Below are positions 53,226-62,169 of a DNA stretch of 64,000 nt, in pieces (position 1 is the stretch's first letter; every line of letters begins with the position of its first letter). The notes beneath the pieces were generated by a model that was given only the letters and a program-made list of their open reading frames with translations, made no database searches and was not told the DNA's origin. Source of the DNA: Segnochrobactrum spirostomi (lineage in GTDB: Bacteria > Pseudomonadota > Alphaproteobacteria > Rhizobiales > Segnochrobactraceae); the NCBI RefSeq assembly GCF_009600605.1, contig NZ_VWNA01000001.1, forward strand, positions 62,001 through 126,000, in the 5' to 3' direction. The position numbers and the translations under genes were made by a program.

Positions 53226-55724
53226 TCAACCGGCAGATATCAGAACTTTACTCATGAAAGCAGCAATATCATCTGTATTTGTGGATATCATCCTCTTCGC
53301 AACATTGAATGATCGCCGATCATTCATTGAGATTGATTCCACAAACTCGACAATTGTTTTATTATAATTTGCCTGTGAGATTTTGTAATCTACGTTAACT
53401 CTCTTTATATCGTAATTCGCAAATTTTATATCCGCATCGACTACTGACTTAAAGCTATTAGACATCCATTGATTGTTGTTTCCAGCAACTAACTTCACAT
53501 CAAATCCGCATACTATCGTTGTATTTAAACCTGCAACGAACTTTGTATCTTGTATAAATGAGGCCTTCACCTCTCCTCCAATGCATAATTTTGACTGTAT
53601 CCCAATATTTACAGCAAAATCGAGAGTCAGTCTTGTGCTGAAATTTATTCCTAACGTTGTGCTATGATAGTTTCCATAAGTTAGTGTATCGTAATCCCCG
53701 TATGTAGTAGACGAATGGCTTGCGCTTGAAATTTTTTTAAGATCTCCAGCTACCGTTAGTGTATAATGACCGTCAATATTCTCAGTGAGATCGCCGCCGG
53801 AACCATCTGCGCCGTCCTTGTTCGTCTTTATGGCAATATTTCCATAACACGTCAGATTGATATCTCCACGTGCGGTTTCATCGATCTTGCCACCGACATC
53901 GAGGCTGTAATCGCCGTTCTTGACGCTGTGCGTCGAAGACCCGCTCGTCGTCGTGGTCGAATAGCCGGTGCCATAGGTGTGCGTCGCGGTCCCGGCGACG
54001 TTCACGGCAAGCGCCTCGTTCGTGTAGAGCAACGCCCCGTCTTCCGGCGTTCCTCCGCTCGCCGACGTGCCATCGGCCATCGGCACGAGTGCCGTCTCGT
54101 CCGAAGGCACCGCCTGTCCGAGCCTGAGATAGGTGCCGGTGAACGAACGCCCTCCGACCTGCGCCGGCACGTCCACCCGAAAGAAGGGCGTTTCGGTGGG
54201 CGCGCCAGCCGGCTGCACCATACGATCATCGATCTCGAGCCGCACGTTGGCGGCGGTCTCGATGCGGTTCACCGTATGGTTCTTCTTGGTGACGGGATCT
54301 GGACGGGATGCGTTCGCTACCGCGCCGATCACGATCGGCCGGTCCGGATCGCCGTTCAGGTAGCTCACCACCACCTCGGTGTCCTTCACGAGGGGAAAGT
54401 GCATGCCGCTGGTGTTGGGGCCTAGATAGGGCTGTGACCGGCGAACGTACTCGCTCGAATCGCCGGCGCGGTACGGCCCGTCGTCGAAATCGAAGCGAAC
54501 CTTGTAGCGACCCTTGTCATCTATCCAGCCGCGTGCCTTGTCGGCCTCCGTGGCATCGATCGTCGCGGTGACGAGACCGGGTATGCGCGGGCGCGGGGTT
54601 TTGCGCTCGGGGCGGAACGGCGTCTTGAACTCGATGCACTCGATCACGTTGGTGTACGGCTTCGCCGACCGCGCCTCGTGGCTGAAGGGTAGGGGGGCGA
54701 AGGCCGAAGGCGGCGGAACCGAGACGCTGTGCCGGGCAGACACGACGAGATATTGGACCGGCTTCGAATCGAACGGGTGGTGCGTCAGCGTGAAAACGGT
54801 GCCGGCCCGCAGATAGGGCACGTTGCTCTCGCCGATATAGATTGTGCCGCGACAGGCGAATTCCTCCGCGCGGATGGTCGCGAGCTTCTTGCCTTCTTCC
54901 TCGGTCGCGAAGTGGTCGCCGTATTCGATAACCTTGCCGAAGCTCGGGATCGTAACGGGCTTGCTGGTCGCTGCGAGCGTCGGCGTCGGCATCGTGTCGT
55001 TGTAGTCCCGCAGGCTGACTTGGCGAGACACCTGGCGGGAGACCGCCCGAAAGCGCGTCACGGCGTGGTCGCTCGCCCGGGAGGCGCCGCGCTTGCTGTT
55101 GAAGGCGACGGCGTCGGCGCCGTCGATGTCGATCTTCTTGCAAGCGTCATTCCTGTCGCCGAACACGACCGTCTCTGATTGGCCGTCGTGCTCGAAGAAG
55201 AAGAAGATGCCTTCGTGCTCGCATTGCCGCTGAACGAAGGCGAGATCGCTCTCGGCATATTGGACGATCTGGGAGCGGGCTTCGTATCGCCCGCGCAATC
55301 GCCGCTCATGGCGGATGCCGGAGGTGCCGGTCGCGTGGTTGAGCACGTCTTCGACGAGGTCGCTCACCGTGATCGGGTTCGCGGTGCCGTAGATCACGCT
55401 CTGTCGGTTGAGATCGAGCAGGCCGAGGCGCGGCGACAGAACCGCCTGATAGGCGAAATCGCCGCCGGAGGTCGCGTCGCCGGTCGAGAACTCGGTGACG
55501 ATCCCGTGGACCGTGTGACGGTGTCCGTCCGCGTCGATCGTCAGCGTGGCCTTCTGGCCGAGCAGAACCGCGGGGTGGATGAGGACGTTGCAGAGGAAAT
55601 CGACCTCGTAGCGGAACAGCTCGGAGATCCGTTCGTGTCCTTCGATCGCGGTGACATAGATATCGAGACCGTCCAGCGTGTGCGCCGAAAGACCAAGGCT
55701 AACATCGACTCGTCTACCAATCAT
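53226..55724 (-). CDS. vgrG: Type VI secretion spike protein VgrG with AT-rich C-terminal extension
   Basis: VgrG trimers form the tip of the type VI secretion needle. The 832-residue protein has the gp27-like region (about 1-370, with ISELFRYEVDFLC, YAESDLAFVQRQCEHEGIFFFFEHDG in part) and the gp5 OB-fold and needle (about 390-600, with the region around IGAVANASRPDPVTKKNH). The last 230 residues are low-complexity, glycine/threonine/asparagine-rich beta-type repeats ending in a less repetitive helical tail. DNA encoding residues after about 610 is markedly AT-rich, unlike the first part. No PAAR, adaptor or immunity gene adjoins it, and no other T6SS genes are present. Confidence 0.9.
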   Translation of the reverse strand: MIGRRVDVSLGLSAHTLDGLDIYVTAIEGHERISELFRYEVDFLCNVLIHPAVLLGQKATLTIDADGHRHTVHGIVTEFSTGDATSGGDFAYQAVLSPRLGLLDLNRQSVIYGTANPITVSDLVEDVLNHATGTSGIRHERRLRGRYEARSQIVQYAESDLAFVQRQCEHEGIFFFFEHDGQSETVVFGDRNDACKKIDIDGADAVAFNSKRGASRASDHAVTRFRAVSRQVSRQVSLRDYNDTMPTPTLAATSKPVTIPSFGKVIEYGDHFATEEEGKKLATIRAEEFACRGTIYIGESNVPYLRAGTVFTLTHHPFDSKPVQYLVVSARHSVSVPPPSAFAPLPFSHEARSAKPYTNVIECIEFKTPFRPERKTPRPRIPGLVTATIDATEADKARGWIDDKGRYKVRFDFDDGPYRAGDSSEYVRRSQPYLGPNTSGMHFPLVKDTEVVVSYLNGDPDRPIVIGAVANASRPDPVTKKNHTVNRIETAANVRLEIDDRMVQPAGAPTETPFFRVDVPAQVGGRSFTGTYLRLGQAVPSDETALVPMADGTSASGGTPEDGALLYTNEALAVNVAGTATHTYGTGYSTTTTSGSSTHSVKNGDYSLDVGGKIDETARGDINLTCYGNIAIKTNKDGADGSGGDLTENIDGHYTLTVAGDLKKISSASHSSTTYGDYDTLTYGNYHSTTLGINFSTRLTLDFAVNIGIQSKLCIGGEVKASFIQDTKFVAGLNTTIVCGFDVKLVAGNNNQWMSNSFKSVVDADIKFANYDIKRVNVDYKISQANYNKTIVEFVESISMNDRRSFNVAKRMISTNTDDIAAFMSKVLISAG

Positions 55725-55910
55725 CGCTCGCTCCCCAAAGCATCACGAAGCAACGGCGGACGTTGGGCCGCAACTATTGCATCGATGTGAAGGGAGACGG
55801 TGGCTTGGTACTCAAATTGGGTATCAATTCAGCTTATTGCGAGGATAGGAATTGCCGGCGCCCAAGAGACGGCGTGTCAGAGAGGCGAGCGGGGGCGGGG
55901 CAAAAGCGCT

Positions 55911-56345
55911 TCAGGGATGTAAGCGCGCGCCCTTGACGGCTTTGTCGACGTCCTTCTTCGCACCGCGGATCGCGAGGCCAACCAGGTCGGGTGCGTCGAT
56001 GGGCTCGGCCCGGAAGGCCTCGCGGTTCGCTGCGTCGTACCCCGTCGAGAACATGGCTCTCACATAGGCGGCACGTGCGAGATCGCGCTCGAGCGCCTGG
56101 TCGCGGGCGCGCAGCAGAACCTCCGACGAGGCCGCAAAGACGAGGATCGGCTGGCCGAGCAGCGCCGCATAGGGGCGATCGGCGGCGTCGGCATAAGGTT
56201 CTCCCATGGCCTCGGGCGCAATGCCGGCGATTCCAGAGGCCAGGAAGGCGGTGACGTTCAGCTTCTGCCAGACCGGCAGATCTTCCAAAACCAGGATGGC
56301 GATCTTGGTATCGAACAAGGCGAACTCCACGGCGGCATGATCCAC
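55911..56345 (-). CDS. DUF2000 family protein
   Basis: This 144-residue protein matches the DUF2000 pattern: KIAILVLEDLPVWQKLNVTAFLASGIAG near residue 15 (quoted in part), the GQPILVFAASSEVL block near residue 65, and conserved Met/Thr positions in YVRAMFSTGYDAAN near 95. The fold is peptidyl-tRNA-hydrolase II-like in known members, but the function is not established. The GTG at 56345 is the outermost start; GTG 56327 is possible. It stands between vgrG and an HD-domain gene on the same strand. Confidence 0.85.
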   Translation of the reverse strand: MDHAAVEFALFDTKIAILVLEDLPVWQKLNVTAFLASGIAGIAPEAMGEPYADAADRPYAALLGQPILVFAASSEVLLRARDQALERDLARAAYVRAMFSTGYDAANREAFRAEPIDAPDLVGLAIRGAKKDVDKAVKGARLHP

Positions 56346-56420
56346 CGTTACATCATAACCGGTTCGTCCCGACGCATCACGCGGGCGGCACGCACGATCT
56401 GGTCACGACTCGTTCGCGTC

Positions 56421-57071
56421 TCATCCGGACGCGCGCGCCCTGATCTCTGCCGGGTCGAAGCCGCCGTCCCGCAGCTTCCGCTCCGCGCGGGAGCGGATGA
56501 TCGCGAGCAGCGTCCGCAAAGCCCCGTCGTGGGCGCATTCGCGATCCATCTTGGTGTAGACCAGACCGAACTCCTGTTCGGTCCAGGTCTCAAGGGCCGC
56601 CAGATTGTGCTGGTGCTGGACCTCCAGCTTGTCGAGGGCGCGGGCGAACTTCGCTTCCGCCGTTTCGCCGTCCTCGTATTCGCGCCAAAGCCGCACCATG
56701 AGGTCGCCGGAGGCGGCGGGAAGCATCGCCCGGATCCGGGCGACCGCCGCGGTCTCATCTGCGAGCTTCGTGGCCTTGCGTGGGCTTTCCTCGAAGGAGG
56801 GAATGTCGCCGGTGATGGCTTCGGCGATGTCGTGCAGCGCGATCAGCGCGAGCGTGTGACCGAGGTCGACGGGATGCTCGAGATGCGGCGCCATCAGAAC
56901 GGCTGCGACGGACATCAGCCAGGTGTGCTCGGCCACGCTCTCGTGGCGTCCGTTCGACAGCCAACTGTGGCGCATCTCAGTTTTCAAACGCTCGGCCAGC
57001 GTGAGCGTGTCGACGATGCGCTCGGCGTCGGCTCCGGTGAAAGGCGGATCTGGGGGGAGCCCATGCGTCAT
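56421..57071 (-). CDS. HD-domain phosphohydrolase (YfbR/HDDC2-like)
   Basis: The 216-residue protein has the HD metal-binding residues in MRHSWLSNGRHESVAEHTWLM (His and His near residues 33-46) and the HD pair in LIALHDIAEAITGDIP near residue 79, with a final aspartate in the LDKLEVQHQHN region. YfbR/HDDC2-type enzymes are 5'-deoxynucleotidases acting on dNMPs. ATG 57071 is chosen at MTHGLPPDPPF; an ATG nine codons upstream is also possible. Confidence 0.88.
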   Translation of the reverse strand: MTHGLPPDPPFTGADAERIVDTLTLAERLKTEMRHSWLSNGRHESVAEHTWLMSVAAVLMAPHLEHPVDLGHTLALIALHDIAEAITGDIPSFEESPRKATKLADETAAVARIRAMLPAASGDLMVRLWREYEDGETAEAKFARALDKLEVQHQHNLAALETWTEQEFGLVYTKMDRECAHDGALRTLLAIIRSRAERKLRDGGFDPAEIRARASG

Positions 57072-57240
57072 CGGCTGACGCTCGGACCGGCGGAACATGT
57101 CGGCATCGTTCGCGGCTCGCAGACCATTCCGGCCCTCTGCCCGCCCATCGATCGATATCGCATAATCTGGATTATGGAACTTATCCCCATACCGAGTGCC
57201 CCCCGCGTTGGCCGCCCCGCGTTCCAATCCCCCGGTGCGC

Positions 57241-57807
57241 TCAGCGTGGCGCGAACGGCACCAGCATCGGCACGCGGGCCGCATAAGCGTCGTAGGCCGC
57301 GGCCCCGAGCTCTGCGCGCAGCAGAGCTTCCTCGAGCCGCGCCTTCACCGTGAAGCCCGCGATCATCACCACGCCACCGACGATCGCCGGCAACGTCGCG
57401 CTCGCCGCGACCGAAGCCAGAAGTGCCAGGATGACGCCGGTATAGATCGGATGGCGCACCAGACCGTAAGGCCCGCTGTCGACGACGCGGTGATCCGCCT
57501 TGATGGTCACAGAGGCCGACCATAGCCGGCCGAGATGCAGTCGCGCCCACCAGCAGAAGGCAAAGCCGGCGAACGCGACGAGATCGATCACGGCCATCGC
57601 CGCCGGCGGCGTCGGCCATAGCCGCGGCACCCAGCCGGCGGCACCCGGCACGATGATGAGGAGCGCACCGACCACGAGAAGCGCGCGGTACCAGAGCGAC
57701 GTCCGCAGGCTTTCGGTTCGCCGCGCGGCGCTCGACCAGCGTGCCGCGAACGTCCACGACACCACCCACGCGAGCCACATCAACGGTAGAAGAAAGGCCG
57801 GTATCAT
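57241..57807 (-). CDS. Isoprenylcysteine carboxyl methyltransferase (ICMT)-like membrane protein
   Basis: This 188-residue integral membrane protein has about five helices and the family C-terminal signature VDSGPYGLVRHPIYTG near residue 110, where SAM binds, followed by ARLEEALLRAELGAAAYDAYAARV. Bacterial relatives are often called PEMT/ICMT-like proteins, and their substrates are unknown. ATG 57807 begins the first helix. The upstream GNAT-like gene on the same strand ends about 95 bases away. Confidence 0.88.
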   Translation of the reverse strand: MIPAFLLPLMWLAWVVSWTFAARWSSAARRTESLRTSLWYRALLVVGALLIIVPGAAGWVPRLWPTPPAAMAVIDLVAFAGFAFCWWARLHLGRLWSASVTIKADHRVVDSGPYGLVRHPIYTGVILALLASVAASATLPAIVGGVVMIAGFTVKARLEEALLRAELGAAAYDAYAARVPMLVPFAPR

Positions 57808-57902
57808 CCTGATCCTCCGCGCATTTCTGCCTGCGCCAAGTCGCCCGTGGCGAGCGGGCTCCGTCCGGTCCGATGCTCCGTTGGATCGATCGGACCCGCC
57901 GT

Positions 57903-58652
57903 CTAAACGCCGAAGAAGTCCTTCGCGTTGAAGGCCTTCACCCAGGAACGCTCGTCGGTAACGTCGGCGAACCACACGAACTCGTAGGACCAGCCGTCGC
58001 GGTCCTGGAACACGCGGTCGAGCTGGCCGCCGGACTTGAGGATGGCCACGATCTCGTCCCGCGAGATCCCGACCGGCCGGCGTTCACGCTTCGTCTCGGT
58101 CCGCGTCAGCAGTTCGGAATGGTCGCGCGCCATGACCATGCGGTCTTCGCCGCTCGGGATCCGATACAGGGCGACGCCGCGCATGCCGTATTGCAGGAAG
58201 TTGCGCAGACTGTAGACGTTCGCCGGGCCGACGATCGCCATGCCGAGCACGCGGCCGCGCGTGAGGCTGCCCCGAGCTCGCACTTCAATGAGGCGCTCCT
58301 GGAGCCGCCTGCCCCGCGCTTCCGGCAGCACGCACGAGGCGTCGCATTCGCCGATATAGCGCAAGTGCGACGGCGCGAAGCCGAGCTGCGCCGCGAGGCC
58401 TTCGCTGTCCTCATACGGAAAACGCACGCTGCTGTAGCCGACCAGACGCCCAGCGAGGAACGCGCCGAAGCACATGCCGTCCTCGTCGAAGACGTCGGCG
58501 ATGTGGTCGTGGTCCCGCGCCCGGTAGAGGTCGTTGCAGTGGATTTCTTCGTAGACGCAATTGTGCATCTGGAAGACCGGCTCGAGGAAATCGGGGCCGA
58601 GTCGGCGGATAGTGATGTCGTCGGACGAGATCGACGTCTCAGGGATTGGCAT
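57903..58652 (-). CDS. GNAT-like acyltransferase-domain protein
   Basis: The 249-residue protein has a GNAT-type core: ITIRRLGPDFLEPVFQMHN near the N-terminus, FGAFLAGRLVGYSSVRFP near residue 65 and the acetyl-CoA-loop-like CVLPEARGRRLQERLIEVRA near residue 108. A C-terminal region of about 80 residues has no clear match. Acyl donor and acceptor are unknown. ATG 58652 is used; a longer upstream frame is antisense to moaA. The DUF971 gene ends 11 bases upstream, so both may be in one operon. Confidence 0.75.
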   Translation of the reverse strand: MPIPETSISSDDITIRRLGPDFLEPVFQMHNCVYEEIHCNDLYRARDHDHIADVFDEDGMCFGAFLAGRLVGYSSVRFPYEDSEGLAAQLGFAPSHLRYIGECDASCVLPEARGRRLQERLIEVRARGSLTRGRVLGMAIVGPANVYSLRNFLQYGMRGVALYRIPSGEDRMVMARDHSELLTRTETKRERRPVGISRDEIVAILKSGGQLDRVFQDRDGWSYEFVWFADVTDERSWVKAFNAKDFFGV

Positions 58653-58663
58653 GATGGCTTTGG

Positions 58664-59047
58664 TTATCGGTGGTGGCGAGAAAGGCCGGCCGTTTCCAGC
58701 TCGGCGAGGTAGGCCTGCATGAGGTCGGCGGTCTTCTCTCCGGCCTCGCGCAGATAGGACCACGTGTAGATGCCGGTCGAATGGCCGTCCGCGAACACGA
58801 GCCGCACGGCATAGCTGCCGACCGGCTCGATGCGGGTGATGGTGATGTCCGCCATGCCGGGCACGAGTTTGCGTTCCGCCGGGCTGTGGCCCTGCACCTC
58901 GGCAGACGGCGAGCGCACCCTGAGAAGCTCGGCGGGGATCTCGAAAGCCCGATTGTCGTCGAAGCCGACCACCAGCGTGCGCTTGTCCGCCTTCAGACGG
59001 ATTTCGGTCGGCCAAGCCGACGTCGTCGATGCCGATTCCGTTGTCAT
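58664..59047 (-). CDS. DUF971 (gamma-butyrobetaine hydroxylase-like N-terminal) protein
   Basis: This 127-residue protein has the DUF971 core: WPTEIRLKADKRTLVVGFDDN near residue 12 (quoted in part), ELLRVRSPSAEVQGH and the segment VGSYAVRLVFADGHSTGIYTW. DUF971 domains frequently occur beside, or fused to, Mrp/ApbC iron-sulfur carriers; an mrp gene lies 3 kb away here. The function is not established. It is divergent from moaA. Confidence 0.9.
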   Translation of the reverse strand: MTTESASTTSAWPTEIRLKADKRTLVVGFDDNRAFEIPAELLRVRSPSAEVQGHSPAERKLVPGMADITITRIEPVGSYAVRLVFADGHSTGIYTWSYLREAGEKTADLMQAYLAELETAGLSRHHR

Positions 59048-59232
59048 CCGTGTCGTCTCCCGCGCTCGCACGCCGTGATCCCGCCAAAAGGATCGTGATC
59101 GGGCCGCGCGGCCCGGAGCGGGCCTCGCGCCTTGTCAGAGCGCCGTCAAAGGCCGATATCATTGCGGCACGCGGTTCGCCAGAGAGACGGACCCGGCGCG
59201 AGCGAAAGCGCATATCCGACGAGACCCTCGCT

Positions 59233-59262
59233 GAACAAGAGCCCGCCGAACAAGAGCCCGCT
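59233..59262 (+). repeat. 15-base tandem duplication before moaA
   Basis: GAACAAGAGCCCGCC is followed directly by GAACAAGAGCCCGCT, ending two bases before the moaA ATG. The AAGAG within each copy could act as a weak ribosome-binding site. Confidence 0.7.
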
Positions 59263-59264
59263 CG

Positions 59265-60287
59265 ATGCTGCATCCGCCGACCCGACCCGCCTCTCCCGCC
59301 CTCGTCGATCCGTTCGGCCGGCGCATCTCCTATCTGCGGGTCTCGGTGACCGATCGATGCGATTTCCGCTGCCTCTATTGCATGGCGGAAGACATGACGT
59401 TCCTGCCGAAGCAGGAACTGCTCACCCTCGAAGAACTCGATCGGCTGTGCTCGGCCTTCGTCGGCGTCGGGGTGCGCAAGCTGCGCATCACCGGCGGCGA
59501 GCCGCTGGTGCGGCGGAACGTGATGAGCCTGTTTCGGGCGCTGTCGCGCCACCTCGCCTCCGGTGCGCTCGAGGAACTGACGCTGACCACCAACGGCTCG
59601 CAGCTCGGCAAATATGCGGCCGAGCTCGCCGACGTCGGCGTCCGCCGCATCAACGTTTCGCTCGACACCCTCGATCCGGACCGCTTCCGCCACTTGACCC
59701 GCCGGGGCGACCTCGCCGTCGTCCTCGCCGGAATCGAGGCGGCGGACAAGGCTGGAATTCACATCAAGATCAACGCGGTGGCGCTCAAAGATCAGAACGA
59801 GCACGAGATCCCGTCGCTGCTCGAATGGTGCCACGCCCACGGCTACGACCTGACCCTCATCGAGACGATGCCGCTCGGCGAGGTCGAGGCCGACCGGACC
59901 GAACATTATCTGCCGCTCGATCTCGTCCGCGCCCGCCTCGCCGAGCGCTATACGCTCACCGATCTGCCGCTGCGCACCGGCGGCCCGGCCCGCTACGTCT
60001 CGGTCGCCGAGACCGGAGGCCGGATCGGCTTCATCACGCCGATGACGCACAATTTCTGCGAGGCCTGCAATCGCGTGCGGGTGACCTGCACCGGCACGCT
60101 GTTCATGTGCCTCGGCCAAGAGGACGCCGCCGACCTGCGTGCGCCGCTCCGGGCGAGCGAAGGCGACGACCTGCTCCAGGCGGCCATCGCCGAGGCGATC
60201 GGGCGCAAGCCGAAGGGGCACGATTTCGTCATCGGCCGTGCCCGGGCGCCCGCCCTCGCCCGCCATATGTCGACGACCGGCGGCTAG
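59265..60287 (+). CDS. moaA: GTP 3',8-cyclase MoaA
   Basis: MoaA is the radical SAM enzyme that starts molybdenum cofactor synthesis. The 340-residue protein has the N-terminal cluster motif CDFRCLYC (CxxxCxxC) near residue 32, the GGEPLVRR motif near residue 76, and the C-terminal cluster CEACN...C...C near residues 265-285. It ends in the catalytically important Gly-Gly dipeptide (STTGG). All key residues are intact. mobA, another cofactor gene, begins at 63553. Confidence 0.97.
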   Translation: MLHPPTRPASPALVDPFGRRISYLRVSVTDRCDFRCLYCMAEDMTFLPKQELLTLEELDRLCSAFVGVGVRKLRITGGEPLVRRNVMSLFRALSRHLASGALEELTLTTNGSQLGKYAAELADVGVRRINVSLDTLDPDRFRHLTRRGDLAVVLAGIEAADKAGIHIKINAVALKDQNEHEIPSLLEWCHAHGYDLTLIETMPLGEVEADRTEHYLPLDLVRARLAERYTLTDLPLRTGGPARYVSVAETGGRIGFITPMTHNFCEACNRVRVTCTGTLFMCLGQEDAADLRAPLRASEGDDLLQAAIAEAIGRKPKGHDFVIGRARAPALARHMSTTGG

Positions 60288-60290
60288 CCC

Positions 60291-61118
60291 TCAAGCCGCC
60301 GCGTCTGCGTCTGCGGGCACCAGGATCGAAAGCTTCAGGTCGTCCCGCGCGGCGAGGTGGAAGGTCACCTGTCGGAAAGCGAGCGGCCCGCGCTCGGGAT
60401 GGAGAAAGCGGCGCAAGCCCCCTTCCCGCGCATGCACCGCCTGTTCGTCCCACAGCCGTGCGAAAAGCGGGCTGTCGCGCCTGAGGCTCGCCACGAGGGC
60501 GGCGAAGCGCGGATCGTCCGGGTGGCGGCCGAAATCGGCGCGGAACTCCGCTACGACCCGGCGGACCCGATCTTCGAAGTCCGGGATGAGGCGACGAGCG
60601 GCCGGATCGAGAATCAGGAATCGCAGCAGGTTACGCTCGCTTGCTGACGCATCGAGCCAACCGCGGAAGAGGTTCGCGGCGGCTGTGTTCCAGGCGAGCG
60701 CGGTGGCGGTCGCGTCGAGCACATAAGCCGGGGCGGCGATGGTCTCGACCGCGGCACGCACCTCGCCGGCGAGCCCGTCAGGCCCCGCCGCGCCGTCGCC
60801 GTCCGGATCGCGCTTGCCGGCGAGATCGAACAGATAGGTGCGCTCGGCCCGGGTCAGGCGCAGAACGATCGCGAGCCGTGCCAGCGCATGGGGCGAGATC
60901 GAAACGTCCCGGCCCTGCTCCATCCAGGTGAACCAGGTGGCGCTGATGCCAGCGAGGTGCGCGACCTCCTCACGACGCAGGCCGGGCGTGCGCCGCCGCG
61001 CTCCCGCGGGCAGGCCGGCCATTTCCGGCGTGATGCGGGCCCGATGCGCCCGCAGGAAGGCGCCGAGCTCGGCGCGCGGCGCAGCGGTTGGAGGTGTTGC
61101 GGGCGGGGCGTTCGTCAT
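60291..61118 (-). CDS. Helix-turn-helix regulator with MmyB-like ligand domain
   Basis: The 275-residue regulator has an N-terminal XRE-type helix-turn-helix (LRREEVAHLAGISATWFTWMEQGR, about 48-71, quoted in part). A C-terminal PAS-like MmyB domain holds PAYVLDATATALAWNTAAANLFRGW and the LVASLRRDSPLFARLWDEQAV block. Such regulators often bind fatty-acid-like ligands and control an adjacent divergent gene, here a SAM methyltransferase. It ends three bases after the convergent moaA stop. ATG 61118 is preferred over the farther in-frame start. Confidence 0.92.
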   Translation of the reverse strand: MTNAPPATPPTAAPRAELGAFLRAHRARITPEMAGLPAGARRRTPGLRREEVAHLAGISATWFTWMEQGRDVSISPHALARLAIVLRLTRAERTYLFDLAGKRDPDGDGAAGPDGLAGEVRAAVETIAAPAYVLDATATALAWNTAAANLFRGWLDASASERNLLRFLILDPAARRLIPDFEDRVRRVVAEFRADFGRHPDDPRFAALVASLRRDSPLFARLWDEQAVHAREGGLRRFLHPERGPLAFRQVTFHLAARDDLKLSILVPADADAAA

Positions 61119-61129
61119 GGCATCTCGGA

Positions 61130-61158
61130 TACCAGGATAAACGTTCATCTTGTACCAG
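61130..61158. promoter_or_regulatory. Candidate operator: two TACCAG copies
   Basis: TACCAG at 61130-61135 and 61153-61158 are 23 bases apart, about two helical turns, just upstream of the helix-turn-helix regulator's start in the divergent interval. They may be half-sites for this regulator. Confidence 0.35.
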
Positions 61159-61279
61159 TTTTAAATCGGCGCCTTTCTGTGCGGGCTCGATCGCCACAAG
61201 GAGCCGCGAGCAGACCCAAGCCCGATCGACCGGGCCCCGAAACGATGCCGGGCGACCGGCGCACAGAAGGTACGTGACC

Positions 61280-62137
61280 ATGACAGCCCAGGCCTCGGCG
61301 CAGGCCGAAAACCACTCGGCGCAGGCCGAAACCTCCGACGCCGTTCCCCACCCCGCAAACGCTGCGAGCGCCCCGCGCACTCTCGCGGCGCTGGTCGATT
61401 CCCAGTTCGGTCCCCAGGCCGCCGCCTACGTGACGAGCCTCGTCCATTCCCGCGGCACGGATCTCGATCAGTTCGCGGCGATCGTCCGCGATCTGCCGGC
61501 GAAGACGGTGCTCGATCTCGGCTGCGGCGGCGGCCACATGAGCTTTGCCGCCGCGCCCCACGTGCGCGACGAGGTGGTCGCCTACGATCTCTCCCGCGAG
61601 ATGCTGGCGGCGGTGGCGGCCGAGGCGGCGCGGCGGGGTCTCACCAACATCCGCACCGAGGCGGGGCGCGCCGAGAGCCTGCCCTTTGCGGACGCCAGCT
61701 TCTGCGTCGTCGCGACCCGCATGAGCGCCCACCATTGGGGCGATCTCGACGCGGCGCTCGCCGAGGCGCGCCGGGTGACCAAGCGCGGTGGCCGCGGCGT
61801 CTTCATCGATGTCTGTTCGCCGGGAGTCCCGTTGCTCGACACCTTCCTGCAGGCGATGGAGCTCCTGCGCGATCCCTCGCACGTCCGCAATTATTCCATC
61901 GACGAGTGGATCCGCGCGGTGACGAAGGCGGGCTTCGCCGCCGGCAAGGTGACGCCGCGGCGGCTCCGGATCGAGTTCGCGCCGTGGATCGCGCGCATCC
62001 GCACCCCGGCGCTCCATGCCGAGGCGATCCGTTCGCTCCAGGCCGCCGTCCCCGAGGAGGTGAAGTCCTATTTCGCCTTCGAGGCCGACGGCACCTTCAC
62101 CTTCGACACGATGACGCTCGAGGCGGTCGCCGTCTGA
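61280..62137 (+). CDS. Class I SAM-dependent methyltransferase
   Basis: The 285-residue protein has a 40-residue alanine/glutamine-rich start, then the Rossmann SAM site TVLDLGCGGGHMSF near residue 76, AYDLSREMLAAV near 100 and LPFADASFCVVATRMSAHHW near 135 (UbiE/Methyltransf_11 type; quoted in part). The HHW segment and small-molecule fold suggest a free metabolite substrate. An AGAAGG ribosome-binding site precedes ATG 61280. It is divergent from a helix-turn-helix/MmyB regulator that probably controls it. Confidence 0.88.
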   Translation: MTAQASAQAENHSAQAETSDAVPHPANAASAPRTLAALVDSQFGPQAAAYVTSLVHSRGTDLDQFAAIVRDLPAKTVLDLGCGGGHMSFAAAPHVRDEVVAYDLSREMLAAVAAEAARRGLTNIRTEAGRAESLPFADASFCVVATRMSAHHWGDLDAALAEARRVTKRGGRGVFIDVCSPGVPLLDTFLQAMELLRDPSHVRNYSIDEWIRAVTKAGFAAGKVTPRRLRIEFAPWIARIRTPALHAEAIRSLQAAVPEEVKSYFAFEADGTFTFDTMTLEAVAV

Positions 62138-62169
62138 CGGCGACCATCATACGCGCCGGCGTTCGCGTC

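Noticed and set aside
57903-60266. 787-codon minus-strand frame extending the GNAT-like gene through moaA
   Set aside because: moaA on the plus strand is unmistakable. The GNAT-like protein starts at 58652.
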